From assembly GCA_022822185.1 (NCBI GenBank), contig JAJECE010000003.1, forward strand, positions 1 to 36,522: a stretch of 36,522 nucleotides of DNA, read 5' to 3'. Positions 8,932 through 16,697 of the stretch are shown one piece after another. The position numbers were made by a program, and so were the translations under genes. The notes under the pieces were generated by a model that was not told where the DNA came from, made no database searches, and saw nothing but the letters and a program-made list of their open reading frames with translations. The first letter of the stretch is position 1. Each line of letters opens with the position of its first letter. Origin of the DNA: Rhodothermales bacterium (GTDB lineage: Bacteria; Bacteroidota; Rhodothermia; Rhodothermales; Bin80).

Positions 8932-10242
8932 ATGGAACTTAGAAGGCTAGACCTTGAGCGATATAAGTGTTTTGACGCAAACACATCGTTTGAAATTGCT
9001 CCGTTAACTATTCTGGTGGGGGCGAATAATTCAGGCAAGACTGCATCGGCGCAAGCCATTCAGTTGGTTTCAAGCAGTTCGGCTTTTCCAAGTAACGACC
9101 GGCGAGAGCCTCTGTTGTTGAACTCCGAGGGGATTACTCATGGGACAATTTTCCAGGATTTAGTCTCCCGACATGCTGCACATGGTCAGTTATCCATGTC
9201 CGCAGTATTTGGAAATGGTAGCGATGAGGACGAATTATCGGTTGAGATTCAGAATGTAGTCAACGCATCCAAACCGTCTGAATCTACAGGGGTGATCAAG
9301 CATTGGAGCCTTCGTAGCCGAGGTAATGAGATTGAAGCAACTCGGGAATCGCTTCACGAAAAGGCTCTTTATCAGATCACTGTCTCTGGTGTTCTTCAAG
9401 ATTTGCAACAGATCAGTTGGGGAGGTCTCCTTCCATCAAGGTCTAATAGATTCCCAGATTGGGCCAATGAGAAAATGGACATGATCAGGGGATGGGCATC
9501 AGGGGTTCGTTACTTAACATGTCCTCGCAGTTTTCCGTCCTTCAATTTTTCAGTGAATAATTTTTCGCCAAGTTTTCACAGCACTACAGGTGCAACGGCA
9601 TCTCTGGAATTTGTTACAGATGATGATCTCCGAGATGCAGTCAGGCAGTGGTACCGAAATGTTTTCGGGGTTCGTCTCAATAAGAACACGAAAGCCGATC
9701 TGTATGATATTACCGTGGGAACACTGGATAATAGCACGAATGTATCTCTTGATCAGTCGGGTGCCGGGTTGTCACAAGTTTTTCCGGTAGCTGTTACCGC
9801 TCTTAAAGCAAGGAGGATGGGGCCGGGAGTTGATATCATTGAACTCCCGGAGGCAGGTCTTCACCCTGCTTTCCAAGCAGATGTTGCCGAACTCTTCGCA
9901 AAGAATCTTCCAGGGTTCAGCAGGCCGGTTATTATTGAGACCCACTCTGAAATGATCCTGCTTCGCATACGACGCTTAATCGCAGAGGGGAAGTTGCCAT
10001 CTGATCATGTAATTGTGTACTGGATCTATAACATGCCAGAATATGGTTCCAGATTACAGCAGATTAAGATCACGGATGAAGGTACAATGAGCAGTTGGCC
10101 GGAGGGGGTGTTCTATGAGGACTATGAAGAGATCCTTGCGATTCGGCGTGCAGTGCGAAGGGATCCACAGCCATCAGAGGTTGGTTCTCCTTCTAACCGT
10201 TCATCAGGTGGGATATCGCCGGCATTTACCGACAACCCATAA
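8932..10242 (+). CDS. AAA/ABC-type ATPase with DUF3696-like C-terminus
   Basis: A 436-residue ATPase of the SMC/OLD-like AAA class. Walker A is VGANNSGKT (lysine 36). The signature region is DQSGAGLSQVFPV. Walker B is VDIIELPEAGLHP (Glu307), and the ETHSE switch is at about 336-340. The tail (residues about 360-405: YWIYNMPEYGSRLQQI, then WPEGVFYEDYEE) fits the DUF3696 module found after this ATPase type. No nuclease domain of its own is visible. Such ATPases are common in phage-defence islands, often as energy-using partners of nucleases. A 256-bp gap with its own promoter separates it from the methyltransferase genes, so it may be a separate unit or a component of the same system. The ATG at 8932 begins right at the conserved first strand. 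Confidence 0.85.
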   Translation: MELRRLDLERYKCFDANTSFEIAPLTILVGANNSGKTASAQAIQLVSSSSAFPSNDRREPLLLNSEGITHGTIFQDLVSRHAAHGQLSMSAVFGNGSDEDELSVEIQNVVNASKPSESTGVIKHWSLRSRGNEIEATRESLHEKALYQITVSGVLQDLQQISWGGLLPSRSNRFPDWANEKMDMIRGWASGVRYLTCPRSFPSFNFSVNNFSPSFHSTTGATASLEFVTDDDLRDAVRQWYRNVFGVRLNKNTKADLYDITVGTLDNSTNVSLDQSGAGLSQVFPVAVTALKARRMGPGVDIIELPEAGLHPAFQADVAELFAKNLPGFSRPVIIETHSEMILLRIRRLIAEGKLPSDHVIVYWIYNMPEYGSRLQQIKITDEGTMSSWPEGVFYEDYEEILAIRRAVRRDPQPSEVGSPSNRSSGGISPAFTDNP

Positions 10243-10441
10243 GCCCCTGACACCAGTGTACGGCGTTCAGGTTATTATTCCCCCAAATTAGATTATCTTT
10301 CCTTGCGTCAGGAATGATTCACGATGATCAGTCAACTTTCTTTAGAAGGTTACGGTATGCCAAAAGAAGTGTCAAATAGGGCTTTTCGGTGCTTGCTTGC
10401 TGGATATCGCTGGATTAACTGCTTTGGTGATCCCTGAATGT

Positions 10442-10473
10442 TTTGTATTTGCACCTCGGATCCGGTACATTTG
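10442..10473 (+). promoter_or_regulatory. Bacteroidota-type promoter ahead of the split methyltransferase genes
   Basis: TTTG at 10442-10445 and TACATTTG at 10466-10473 are separated by 20 bp. This matches the known -33 TTTG / -7 TAnnTTTG promoter of Bacteroidota and its usual spacing. Transcription would begin near 10480, leaving a leader of about 25 nt before the ATG at 10505. It indicates that the methyltransferase/helicase genes are driven separately from the ATPase gene upstream. Confidence 0.55.
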
Positions 10474-10504
10474 ATTCGGGCACAGAACGATTATTTTTTT
10501 GAGC

Positions 10505-11269
10505 ATGAACGCTCCTCTTTTTGATACGATACCCGCTGAGACGGTCCCAACTAAGGATCTGCCTGTTGCCGACAGTAAGCAATCGCATGCGCAGGCTATT
10601 CGGAATCGGGTCAATAACTACCTTGAAACTGCTCTGGAGGAAGATGATTCTCCCATACTGGTACGTGATACAGATCGCGTAGATAATTACGGTGAGGTTT
10701 TCACTCCGCACTGGCTTGTCAAACAGATGCTGGACCACATGCCGGGTGACGTTGTTGCGGATTTGAACAAGTCAGCCCTCGATCCTTCCTGTGGAAACGG
10801 GCAGTTTCTGACCGAGGCACTGCGGCGCAAACTGGTGACCGCTGCCAAACTTTTTGCAGATTCACTGGATCACGAGCAATATCAATTCGACTGTATGCGG
10901 GCTCTATCGATGGTGTACGGGGTTGATATTAACGCAGACACCGCTACCGAGGCACGAGAGCGCATGGCAGCCATCGTTTTTAAAGCGTATGAAGCGGTAG
11001 TCGGGAGTAAACCGGACATTGACTTTGACTGTGCAGTTAAATATATTCTTCAGACCAATATCGTCGTTGGCGACTTTTTGGCGGACGATTATTCTTTGGT
11101 AGAATGGATTCCGCACAGTAAAAACTCATTTGAGCGGAGAGTCTGGCCCGCACAGATCATTTGTTCTAAAAAACATCAGCAGAGTACCCTTTTCCAGGAA
11201 ATGCTGGAACCCTCCAAAATTCTGCCACCTGTGCATTGGAGAGACATTACGGTCAGTAGTGAGAGTTGA
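10505..11269 (+). CDS. N6-adenine methyltransferase-like protein lacking the catalytic NPPY motif
   Basis: A 254-residue protein with an N6-adenine methyltransferase type SAM-binding half. GEVFTPHWLVKQMLDHM leads into motif I, DPSCGNGQF (Asp93), then MVYGVDINADT (motif II) and NIVVGDFLADD (motif III). The catalytic (D/N)PPY of motif IV should follow but is absent: the chain goes to a different ending, HSKNSFERRVWPAQII, and stops. The next gene begins 2 bp after the stop and carries its own FTP/motif I region plus NPPY, so the pair could form a heterodimer in which this chain is regulatory or helps bind DNA or SAM. The ATG at 10505 is chosen over an in-frame TTG two codons upstream. Truncation of a longer enzyme is an alternative, but the tight spacing argues for a functional pair. 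Confidence 0.8.
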   Translation: MNAPLFDTIPAETVPTKDLPVADSKQSHAQAIRNRVNNYLETALEEDDSPILVRDTDRVDNYGEVFTPHWLVKQMLDHMPGDVVADLNKSALDPSCGNGQFLTEALRRKLVTAAKLFADSLDHEQYQFDCMRALSMVYGVDINADTATEARERMAAIVFKAYEAVVGSKPDIDFDCAVKYILQTNIVVGDFLADDYSLVEWIPHSKNSFERRVWPAQIICSKKHQQSTLFQEMLEPSKILPPVHWRDITVSSES

Positions 11270-11271
11270 TT

Positions 11272-12789
11272 ATGCACAGGCCTGACGTACTGGAATGCCT
11301 TGCGAATTTATCCAGTGACGAGGTATTTACGCCGCCGGCATTTGCCAGGGGTATGTTGGACCGTCTACCAGATCGGGTCTGGCGGGATCCCTCGTTGAAG
11401 TGGCTTGATCCATGTACAAAGAGTGGTATTTTTCTCTATGAGGCGGCACAGCGATTAATGGAGGGCCTCAAATCGGAGATCCCCGATTATAGGGATCGTC
11501 GTGAGCACATTTATCGCAATATGCTCTATGGTATTGCGATTTCGGAACTTACGGGACTGATTTCTCGCCGTACCCTATATCACTGCAAGGATGCCAGTCT
11601 CGGGGCATACAGCATCGTCAGGTTTGACAATCCGGAGGGTAACATTCGTTTTCCTGAAGTGCAGTTTGAAGGGAAGGGGGGAAAACGTATTCATTTCGGA
11701 GTGAGCAAGGCAAAGAAGAGGATTGAAGAGGGACGAGAAGCGCACATTCACCCTTTCCTCCACATGAGTTTAAGAAAAATATTCGAAGAAGACAATATGC
11801 ATGCTGATATAATCATAGGCAACCCTCCCTATCAGATGCAGGATGGAGGAGGCACTGGAAAAAGTGCTACTCCGCTCTACAACAGATTTGTAGAAAAGGC
11901 CAAGGAGATAGACCCTGAACTGCTCACCTTTGTCATTCCTGCTCGCTGGTATGCGGGTGGCAAGGGGTTGGACAATTTTCGATCAGAAATGTTATCTGAT
12001 ACAAAAATATCAATTCTGGTAGACTATCCGCGTTCCGGCGATGTGTTTCCAGATGTAGATATTGCGGGAGGAATTTGCTCATTTTTGCGGGATAAAAATC
12101 ACCAAGGGGACTGCTTGGTCCTTCCGAACGGGGAAACCAGAGGAGCAACGCTTCGGAGGCTTGATGCACATCAGGTATTTGTCCGAGATAGTCGAGATGT
12201 TGCGATACTTGAGAAGGTGCTGGCGAAGACGCAGGCGCAAGGATGGGGTGTCATGAGTAGCATTGTGCGGCCAAGGAATTTCTACGGGCTACAAGCACAC
12301 AAACTGCCATCGTCAGTGACGGACGAGCAATCCTCTTCAGAGGCGACAATGCTCGTGACAAAGGATGGCGACAAGTATATCCCAAAAGATGCTGTCAGCA
12401 AAAACGCAGAAACGATCAATCACTGGAAGGTCATCATCTCCAAAACAAATCCCCAAGGTGGAAAAGCTGACAAACAGGGCCTTCGTGTTGTTATTAGCAA
12501 GCCGCGGGTGATTCCCCCGAATAGCGCTTGTACGGAAACGTACCTTGTCATCAATCTCTTTCAGCAGCATGAACCTGCAGGGCGGCTGTTGGATTACGTT
12601 AAATCAAGATTTTTCCGATTTCTCGTATCGCTGAAAACACCGACTCACAACATCTCCCAGACTTGTTTCGGGTTCGTCCCTCAACTACCTTTAGATCGTA
12701 ATTGGACGGATGAGATTTTGTATGAGCTCTTTGAACTAGAGAGTTCAGAGATTGCGCATATTGAGAGCAAGATTAAGCCGATCAATTGA
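11272..12789 (+). CDS. Eco57I-type N6-adenine DNA methyltransferase
   Basis: A 505-residue adenine methyltransferase. DEVFTPPAFARGML near the start, motif I-like DPCTKSGIF (Asp46) and catalytic NPPYQ (Asn184-Tyr187, preceded by ADIIIG) define the family. FVIPARWYAGGKGLDNFR and the later ISKPRVIPPNSACTETY region match the downstream part of Eco57I-type and related fused methyltransferases, where sequence recognition usually lies. It should methylate adenine at N6 in a specific DNA site. It starts 2 bp after the NPPY-less partner (a GAGAG stretch 6 bp before the ATG may be the ribosome site; an in-frame TTG lies two codons earlier). The helicase-nuclease gene follows after 131 bp. Together they look like a restriction-modification set; the recognition sequence is unknown. 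Confidence 0.87.
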   Translation: MHRPDVLECLANLSSDEVFTPPAFARGMLDRLPDRVWRDPSLKWLDPCTKSGIFLYEAAQRLMEGLKSEIPDYRDRREHIYRNMLYGIAISELTGLISRRTLYHCKDASLGAYSIVRFDNPEGNIRFPEVQFEGKGGKRIHFGVSKAKKRIEEGREAHIHPFLHMSLRKIFEEDNMHADIIIGNPPYQMQDGGGTGKSATPLYNRFVEKAKEIDPELLTFVIPARWYAGGKGLDNFRSEMLSDTKISILVDYPRSGDVFPDVDIAGGICSFLRDKNHQGDCLVLPNGETRGATLRRLDAHQVFVRDSRDVAILEKVLAKTQAQGWGVMSSIVRPRNFYGLQAHKLPSSVTDEQSSSEATMLVTKDGDKYIPKDAVSKNAETINHWKVIISKTNPQGGKADKQGLRVVISKPRVIPPNSACTETYLVINLFQQHEPAGRLLDYVKSRFFRFLVSLKTPTHNISQTCFGFVPQLPLDRNWTDEILYELFELESSEIAHIESKIKPIN

Positions 12790-12920
12790 AATTGTGACGC
12801 ACGACCTTGCAAATTTTTCCAAGTTAAGTCAGTAGCGATAACCGATGACGGGCAAGAACTAATGAGACGGCAGTGCCTCACATGGAACAAAAATTTGGCT
12901 ATTGAACCGGAGATTTTTAG

Positions 12921-15335
12921 GTGATGGGTAGAAGTAATACAGACCAAGCTCCCAAAATCTATGCATACACCTACGGGGAGTATTGTGAGAAAATATGGGA
13001 GCACCGCAGTGGCGGCCATGGATGGATGAAGGTGGGCTATACCGAGAAAGATGTTGCCCAGCGCGTCAAAGAACAAACGAGGGGCAGCGTTCCCGGTGAA
13101 GTGAAGCTGTTATGGGAAGAGGATGCGATATCTGATCATGGCCAGCCATTCAAAGATAACGAAGTACATAAGCGGTTGATCAAGAATGGTGCGCATAAAG
13201 TACACAATGAATGGTTTGAGGCAACTCTGGATGAACTAAAAATTGCAATTGCAGAGATCAAACAAGGCCGCAGAGTAGCCGCACCGGAGAATTTTGAAAT
13301 GCGCCCCGAACAGAGTGAAGCCGTGGAGCAGACAGCGGCTTACTTCCGAGGGCAGGTGGAGGATCAGGCCAGACGGTTCCTCTGGAATGCAAAAATGCGA
13401 TTCGGGAAGACATTTGCCTCCTATCAATTGGCCCTTGAAATGGGCTGGACGAAGTTGCTAATCCTCACTTACAAACCCGCGGTGGAGGATTCCTGGAGGG
13501 ATGATTTGGAGCGGCATCAGGATTTTGAGGGTTGGCAATTTATTGGCAAGGGAGAAGGCTTCGGCAGTATTGATGAGTCGGCTCCATACGTATGGATGGC
13601 CTCGTTTCAGGATATGATGCAGCGTACTGTGGAGGGGGAAATAAAAGACCGTCACGAGTTAATCTACGTCATTGAATGGGACTGCATCATTATTGATGAA
13701 TATCACTTCGGTGCCTGGCGAAGTAATGCAAAAGAGCTTTATGAATCTGACAAGTCTGATGAGGAAGCAGAGTTCATGGACGACTATGATCCTGATAGAT
13801 CGCTGAGGGAGGATTTTTCAATTATCGGTGCACACAGGCTCTACCTGTCGGGTACCCCATTTAGGGCATTGGCCGAGGGCGAGTTCGGTGAAGATCAGAT
13901 ATACAACTGGACGTATGCGGATGAGCAGAAGGCCAAACAGGCATGGCAGGGAGAACCCGATGAAGAGAATCCATATTCTCCCTTACCGCAGTTGAAGATA
14001 TTCACCTATAAGATCAGCGATGCGACCCGGTCTCATGCGGAGGCTACATTCGATGATGAATTCAGCCTGAATGGTTTCTTTCAGGCGAAATATCAGGACA
14101 GAATCCCAAGATTCAGCAGAGAAAATGATGTGCAGAAGTGGCTGGACTGGCTGCATAAGCGGGTAAAGATCACCGAACAGAACGATCACCCAGGGCCCCT
14201 TGCCGATCCCAAACTCCGTAGTTCCCTGCATCATACTGTATGGCATCTTCCTGATGTAGCATCCTGCAGAGCGATGGAAAGGCTCCTTAAGGAACCCCAG
14301 AATTTCTATTTTAACGAGTACAAAATTATTTGTGCAGCAGGAGCGAGGGCAGGTGTAGGGATTAAAGCATTGGGGCCTGTGCGAAATGCAATTGGTGATG
14401 GTTCACGCACGAAAACCATTACCCTAACATGTGGAAAGCTGTTAACCGGGGTTACCGTACCTCAATGGAGTGCAATCTTTATGCTTCGGGATACAAAATC
14501 CGCCGAAACCTATTTTCAGGCCGCATTTCGGGTTCAATCGCCTTGGACTCGTTCCGTAGACAGTAACCCAAAGATCCAAGAGATCCTCAAGCGGGAGGCA
14601 TTTGTGTTTGATTTTGCGCAAAACCGTGCACTGGAAATGGTATACGGATTCTGTGCAAAACAGGTCAATGCAAAGGGGGACGGTAATGTGAAAGCCGAGG
14701 TAGGTGAATTTCTGAACTTTCTCCCCATTCTGGCATACGAGGACGGCAAATTAGTTAAACTGAACGCAACAGATCTGATGGATAAAGCAACATCCGGGGT
14801 TGGCTCTGTGATGCTGGCCAAGCGGTGGCAGTCATCCCGCATGATTAATCTGAGTCGTGCTGCATTGGAGGGAATTCTGAACAATGAAGATCTTCTGAAG
14901 TCACTGGAGAATATGGAGGCCTTTCGCGCTTTGCGGAAGCATACCTCGGAAATACTGATATCGGAAAAAGCCATAAGGAAGGCCAAGGCAGAAGGCAAGA
15001 AAAAATCCACGGTTAGCAGTGAGAAAAGGGAGATGGCGAAACGCCGCAAAAAAATCCAGGAAGCTCTCCTGAAGTTTTTGACCAGAGTTCCCATTTTTAT
15101 GTACCTGACGGACTACAGAGAGGAGAGTCTCGTCGATGTGATTCGTAATGTAGAGCCGGCCCTTTTCACGAAGGTCACAGGATTGAAAATTGGAGATTTT
15201 GATGCTCTGTGCAAACTGGGTGTATTTAACACGCAGATATTGAATCAGGCAATCTATGCCTTCAAGCGTCAGGAGCATTTCAGTTTAACGGGTGGAAGAG
15301 TGTCGCAGGGACAAGAGGAGATGGGCAATGATTAA
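12921..15335 (+). CDS. GIY-YIG (T5orf172-like) nuclease fused to SF2 helicase
   Basis: An 804-residue protein. Residues about 10-115 match T5orf172/MUG113-type GIY-YIG nucleases: KIYAYTY, then WMKVGYT with arginine in AQRVKEQ, glutamate in DNEVHKRL and a closing NEWFEA. From about 130 it is a superfamily 2 helicase: NAKMRFGKT (Walker A, lysine 163), IIIDEYHFG (DEYH box, Asp259-His262), LYLSGTPF (motif III), and in the second RecA lobe TCGKLLTGVTVPQW and ETYFQAAFRVQSP (motifs V-VI). The last 150 residues are lysine-rich and helical. The natural reading is a restriction subunit that translocates on DNA and cuts with the GIY-YIG domain. It begins with GTG at 12921, 8 bp after GGAG; an ATG lies one codon on. 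It follows the methyltransferase genes on the same strand. Confidence 0.87.
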   Translation: MMGRSNTDQAPKIYAYTYGEYCEKIWEHRSGGHGWMKVGYTEKDVAQRVKEQTRGSVPGEVKLLWEEDAISDHGQPFKDNEVHKRLIKNGAHKVHNEWFEATLDELKIAIAEIKQGRRVAAPENFEMRPEQSEAVEQTAAYFRGQVEDQARRFLWNAKMRFGKTFASYQLALEMGWTKLLILTYKPAVEDSWRDDLERHQDFEGWQFIGKGEGFGSIDESAPYVWMASFQDMMQRTVEGEIKDRHELIYVIEWDCIIIDEYHFGAWRSNAKELYESDKSDEEAEFMDDYDPDRSLREDFSIIGAHRLYLSGTPFRALAEGEFGEDQIYNWTYADEQKAKQAWQGEPDEENPYSPLPQLKIFTYKISDATRSHAEATFDDEFSLNGFFQAKYQDRIPRFSRENDVQKWLDWLHKRVKITEQNDHPGPLADPKLRSSLHHTVWHLPDVASCRAMERLLKEPQNFYFNEYKIICAAGARAGVGIKALGPVRNAIGDGSRTKTITLTCGKLLTGVTVPQWSAIFMLRDTKSAETYFQAAFRVQSPWTRSVDSNPKIQEILKREAFVFDFAQNRALEMVYGFCAKQVNAKGDGNVKAEVGEFLNFLPILAYEDGKLVKLNATDLMDKATSGVGSVMLAKRWQSSRMINLSRAALEGILNNEDLLKSLENMEAFRALRKHTSEILISEKAIRKAKAEGKKKSTVSSEKREMAKRRKKIQEALLKFLTRVPIFMYLTDYREESLVDVIRNVEPALFTKVTGLKIGDFDALCKLGVFNTQILNQAIYAFKRQEHFSLTGGRVSQGQEEMGND

Positions 15336-15799
15336 AGGGAATGACGAGATCCGTTCCAAATCATACTTTTTCTCCGAGAGCATGGATGTCCTTGAGTAGT
15401 TGCACTAGATATACGTGTTCAAACTTATAGTTGTACATGTTTTCCGAAATCTTGTAAGCGAAGTCAGCCACTTATCTAACAGTACATGTATTTTTTATCA
15501 ATGGCACTTAAGGTTTTTGTCATGAGGAGTGTGCGTGACTAAATCAGTATTTAGAAAATCACCTTCTTTGCCGCCCCAAGTGCTCAGTAGATATCACATT
15601 AAAGAGGGCTGAAATCAATGATCGGTTTAGTTAAGAAAATCCATCATAGGTAACAGAGCATCTTGCAAAACTCTCGATCTTGAAGATTTTTGTTCACCTG
15701 AGTGCACCCAGGAGCGCTTTTCACCTAGATTATTAGTTTTGCAAAAATCTCAACATAGTCGATTTTTTGCGAAGTCCGATCTTGTAACAAGTTCTTTCT
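15336..15799. other. A/T-rich spacer between the helicase gene and the convergent TIR gene
   Basis: No convincing gene. A 23-codon frame (15328-15399, ATG overlapping the helicase stop, ending SESMDVLE) could be the head of a lost downstream gene. Two related imperfect inverted repeats occur, around 15664-15694 and 15741-15770, both built on GCAAAA...TTTTTG; the second is annotated as a likely terminator. The palindromic string GTACAT also occurs twice, near 15433 and 15482. Confidence 0.5.
15741..15770 (-). terminator. Hairpin downstream of the Fic-TIR unit
   Basis: GCAAAAATC at 15741-15749 pairs with GATTTTTTGC at 15761-15770 across an 11-base loop, about 30 bp past the TIR gene stop. The A/T-rich arms themselves supply a T-run, so it could end transcription from either side of this convergent junction. 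The stem is low in G/C, so strength is uncertain. Confidence 0.4.
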
Positions 15800-16660
15800 C
15801 TAGAATTTGTCTTCATAGGATTGAAAATTACCAGAACCTTCAATTTCAATAGCATACCGAAACCGCAACTCGTCTGAATCATTTTCCCGTGTATCATCCT
15901 TGATGTCAAGGATTTGGAGCGCAGCGTAAAATCCATGTATGTTCTGTAAAACTACAATCTGATTCAATTGAGGGGTTCGGGCGCGTGAGGTGTAGTCTAG
16001 TTCTTCTGCCGCAGAAATTTCGTGGATAAAGGTTTCGTTTTTGGCCAAAGCAACACCGTGGATAGAATCGGGATCATTATAGATATGTATGGAGCCGTTA
16101 CTTGCCTTTGACCATTGTGTCTCAAATTTGGTGGTACCAGATCCGATAGTGTACCGGCCATTAAAGTTGCTGTAATCAAAAACAACTTCCCCGACTTGAG
16201 ATGTCATTCTTGGATGCGGGATATCTGAAGCTTTTTCGGCACGCGGGTCCATCCCAATTTTTTCGGCTATGATAGTTGCGAGCTCTGCCGGGGTACACTC
16301 TTGGGCTTTGAGGTACATAATTGATTCTGGTAGCCCAGGAACCGGTGTGTCGTCAAAACGCACTGGAATGACATATTCTGAAGTTTCTCTGGATGCACGT
16401 TCAAGTATAATCTGTCTCTCGTGTGTTGGCCAACGTTTTTTCACATAGTCAGAGGAAATAAACATTACTGCGAAGGTTGACATTTCCCCGAATATTTTTT
16501 CAAATATTTCTAAGCCGTCATGTCCCCAAAGCCATGTTTGTTCATATCCATCGTAAAAAACGGGGATAGACCTTTTTGAGAGATGATGAGCTACTTCTTC
16601 AACATAATCTCGCTGCTCTCCAGCGAACGACAATGCTACTTGGAATGTTTTATTGGTCAT
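15800..16660 (-). CDS. TIR domain protein with C-terminal putative sensor domain
   Basis: A 286-residue protein. Residues 5-140 form a bacterial TIR domain: VALSFAGEQRDYVEEVAHHL (first strand and helix), PVFYDGYE (second strand), FISSDYVKKRWPTHE with a WxxxE motif whose Glu81 is the likely catalytic glutamate, and VIPVRFDDTPVPGL. Bacterial TIR domains of this class cleave NAD+ or make nucleotide signals from it, usually to stop phage infection by abortive growth arrest. Residues about 155-286 are a beta-rich domain (FDYSNFNGRYTIGSG, SIHIYNDPDS, QIVVLQNIHGFYAAL, LQILDIKDDTREND). I recall this as a recurrent partner of TIR domains, but its ligand is unknown. It lies 37 bp downstream of the Fic gene on the same strand, so the two are probably co-transcribed. 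Confidence 0.88.
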   Translation of the reverse strand: MTNKTFQVALSFAGEQRDYVEEVAHHLSKRSIPVFYDGYEQTWLWGHDGLEIFEKIFGEMSTFAVMFISSDYVKKRWPTHERQIILERASRETSEYVIPVRFDDTPVPGLPESIMYLKAQECTPAELATIIAEKIGMDPRAEKASDIPHPRMTSQVGEVVFDYSNFNGRYTIGSGTTKFETQWSKASNGSIHIYNDPDSIHGVALAKNETFIHEISAAEELDYTSRARTPQLNQIVVLQNIHGFYAALQILDIKDDTRENDSDELRFRYAIEIEGSGNFQSYEDKF

Positions 16661-16697
16661 TAGTTTGGAAGATCATATGATGAGATGTTTGGAATTT

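Noticed and set aside
14534-15094. Minus-strand open frame of 186 codons inside the helicase gene
   Set aside because: It mirrors the codon pattern of the helicase and has no motif.
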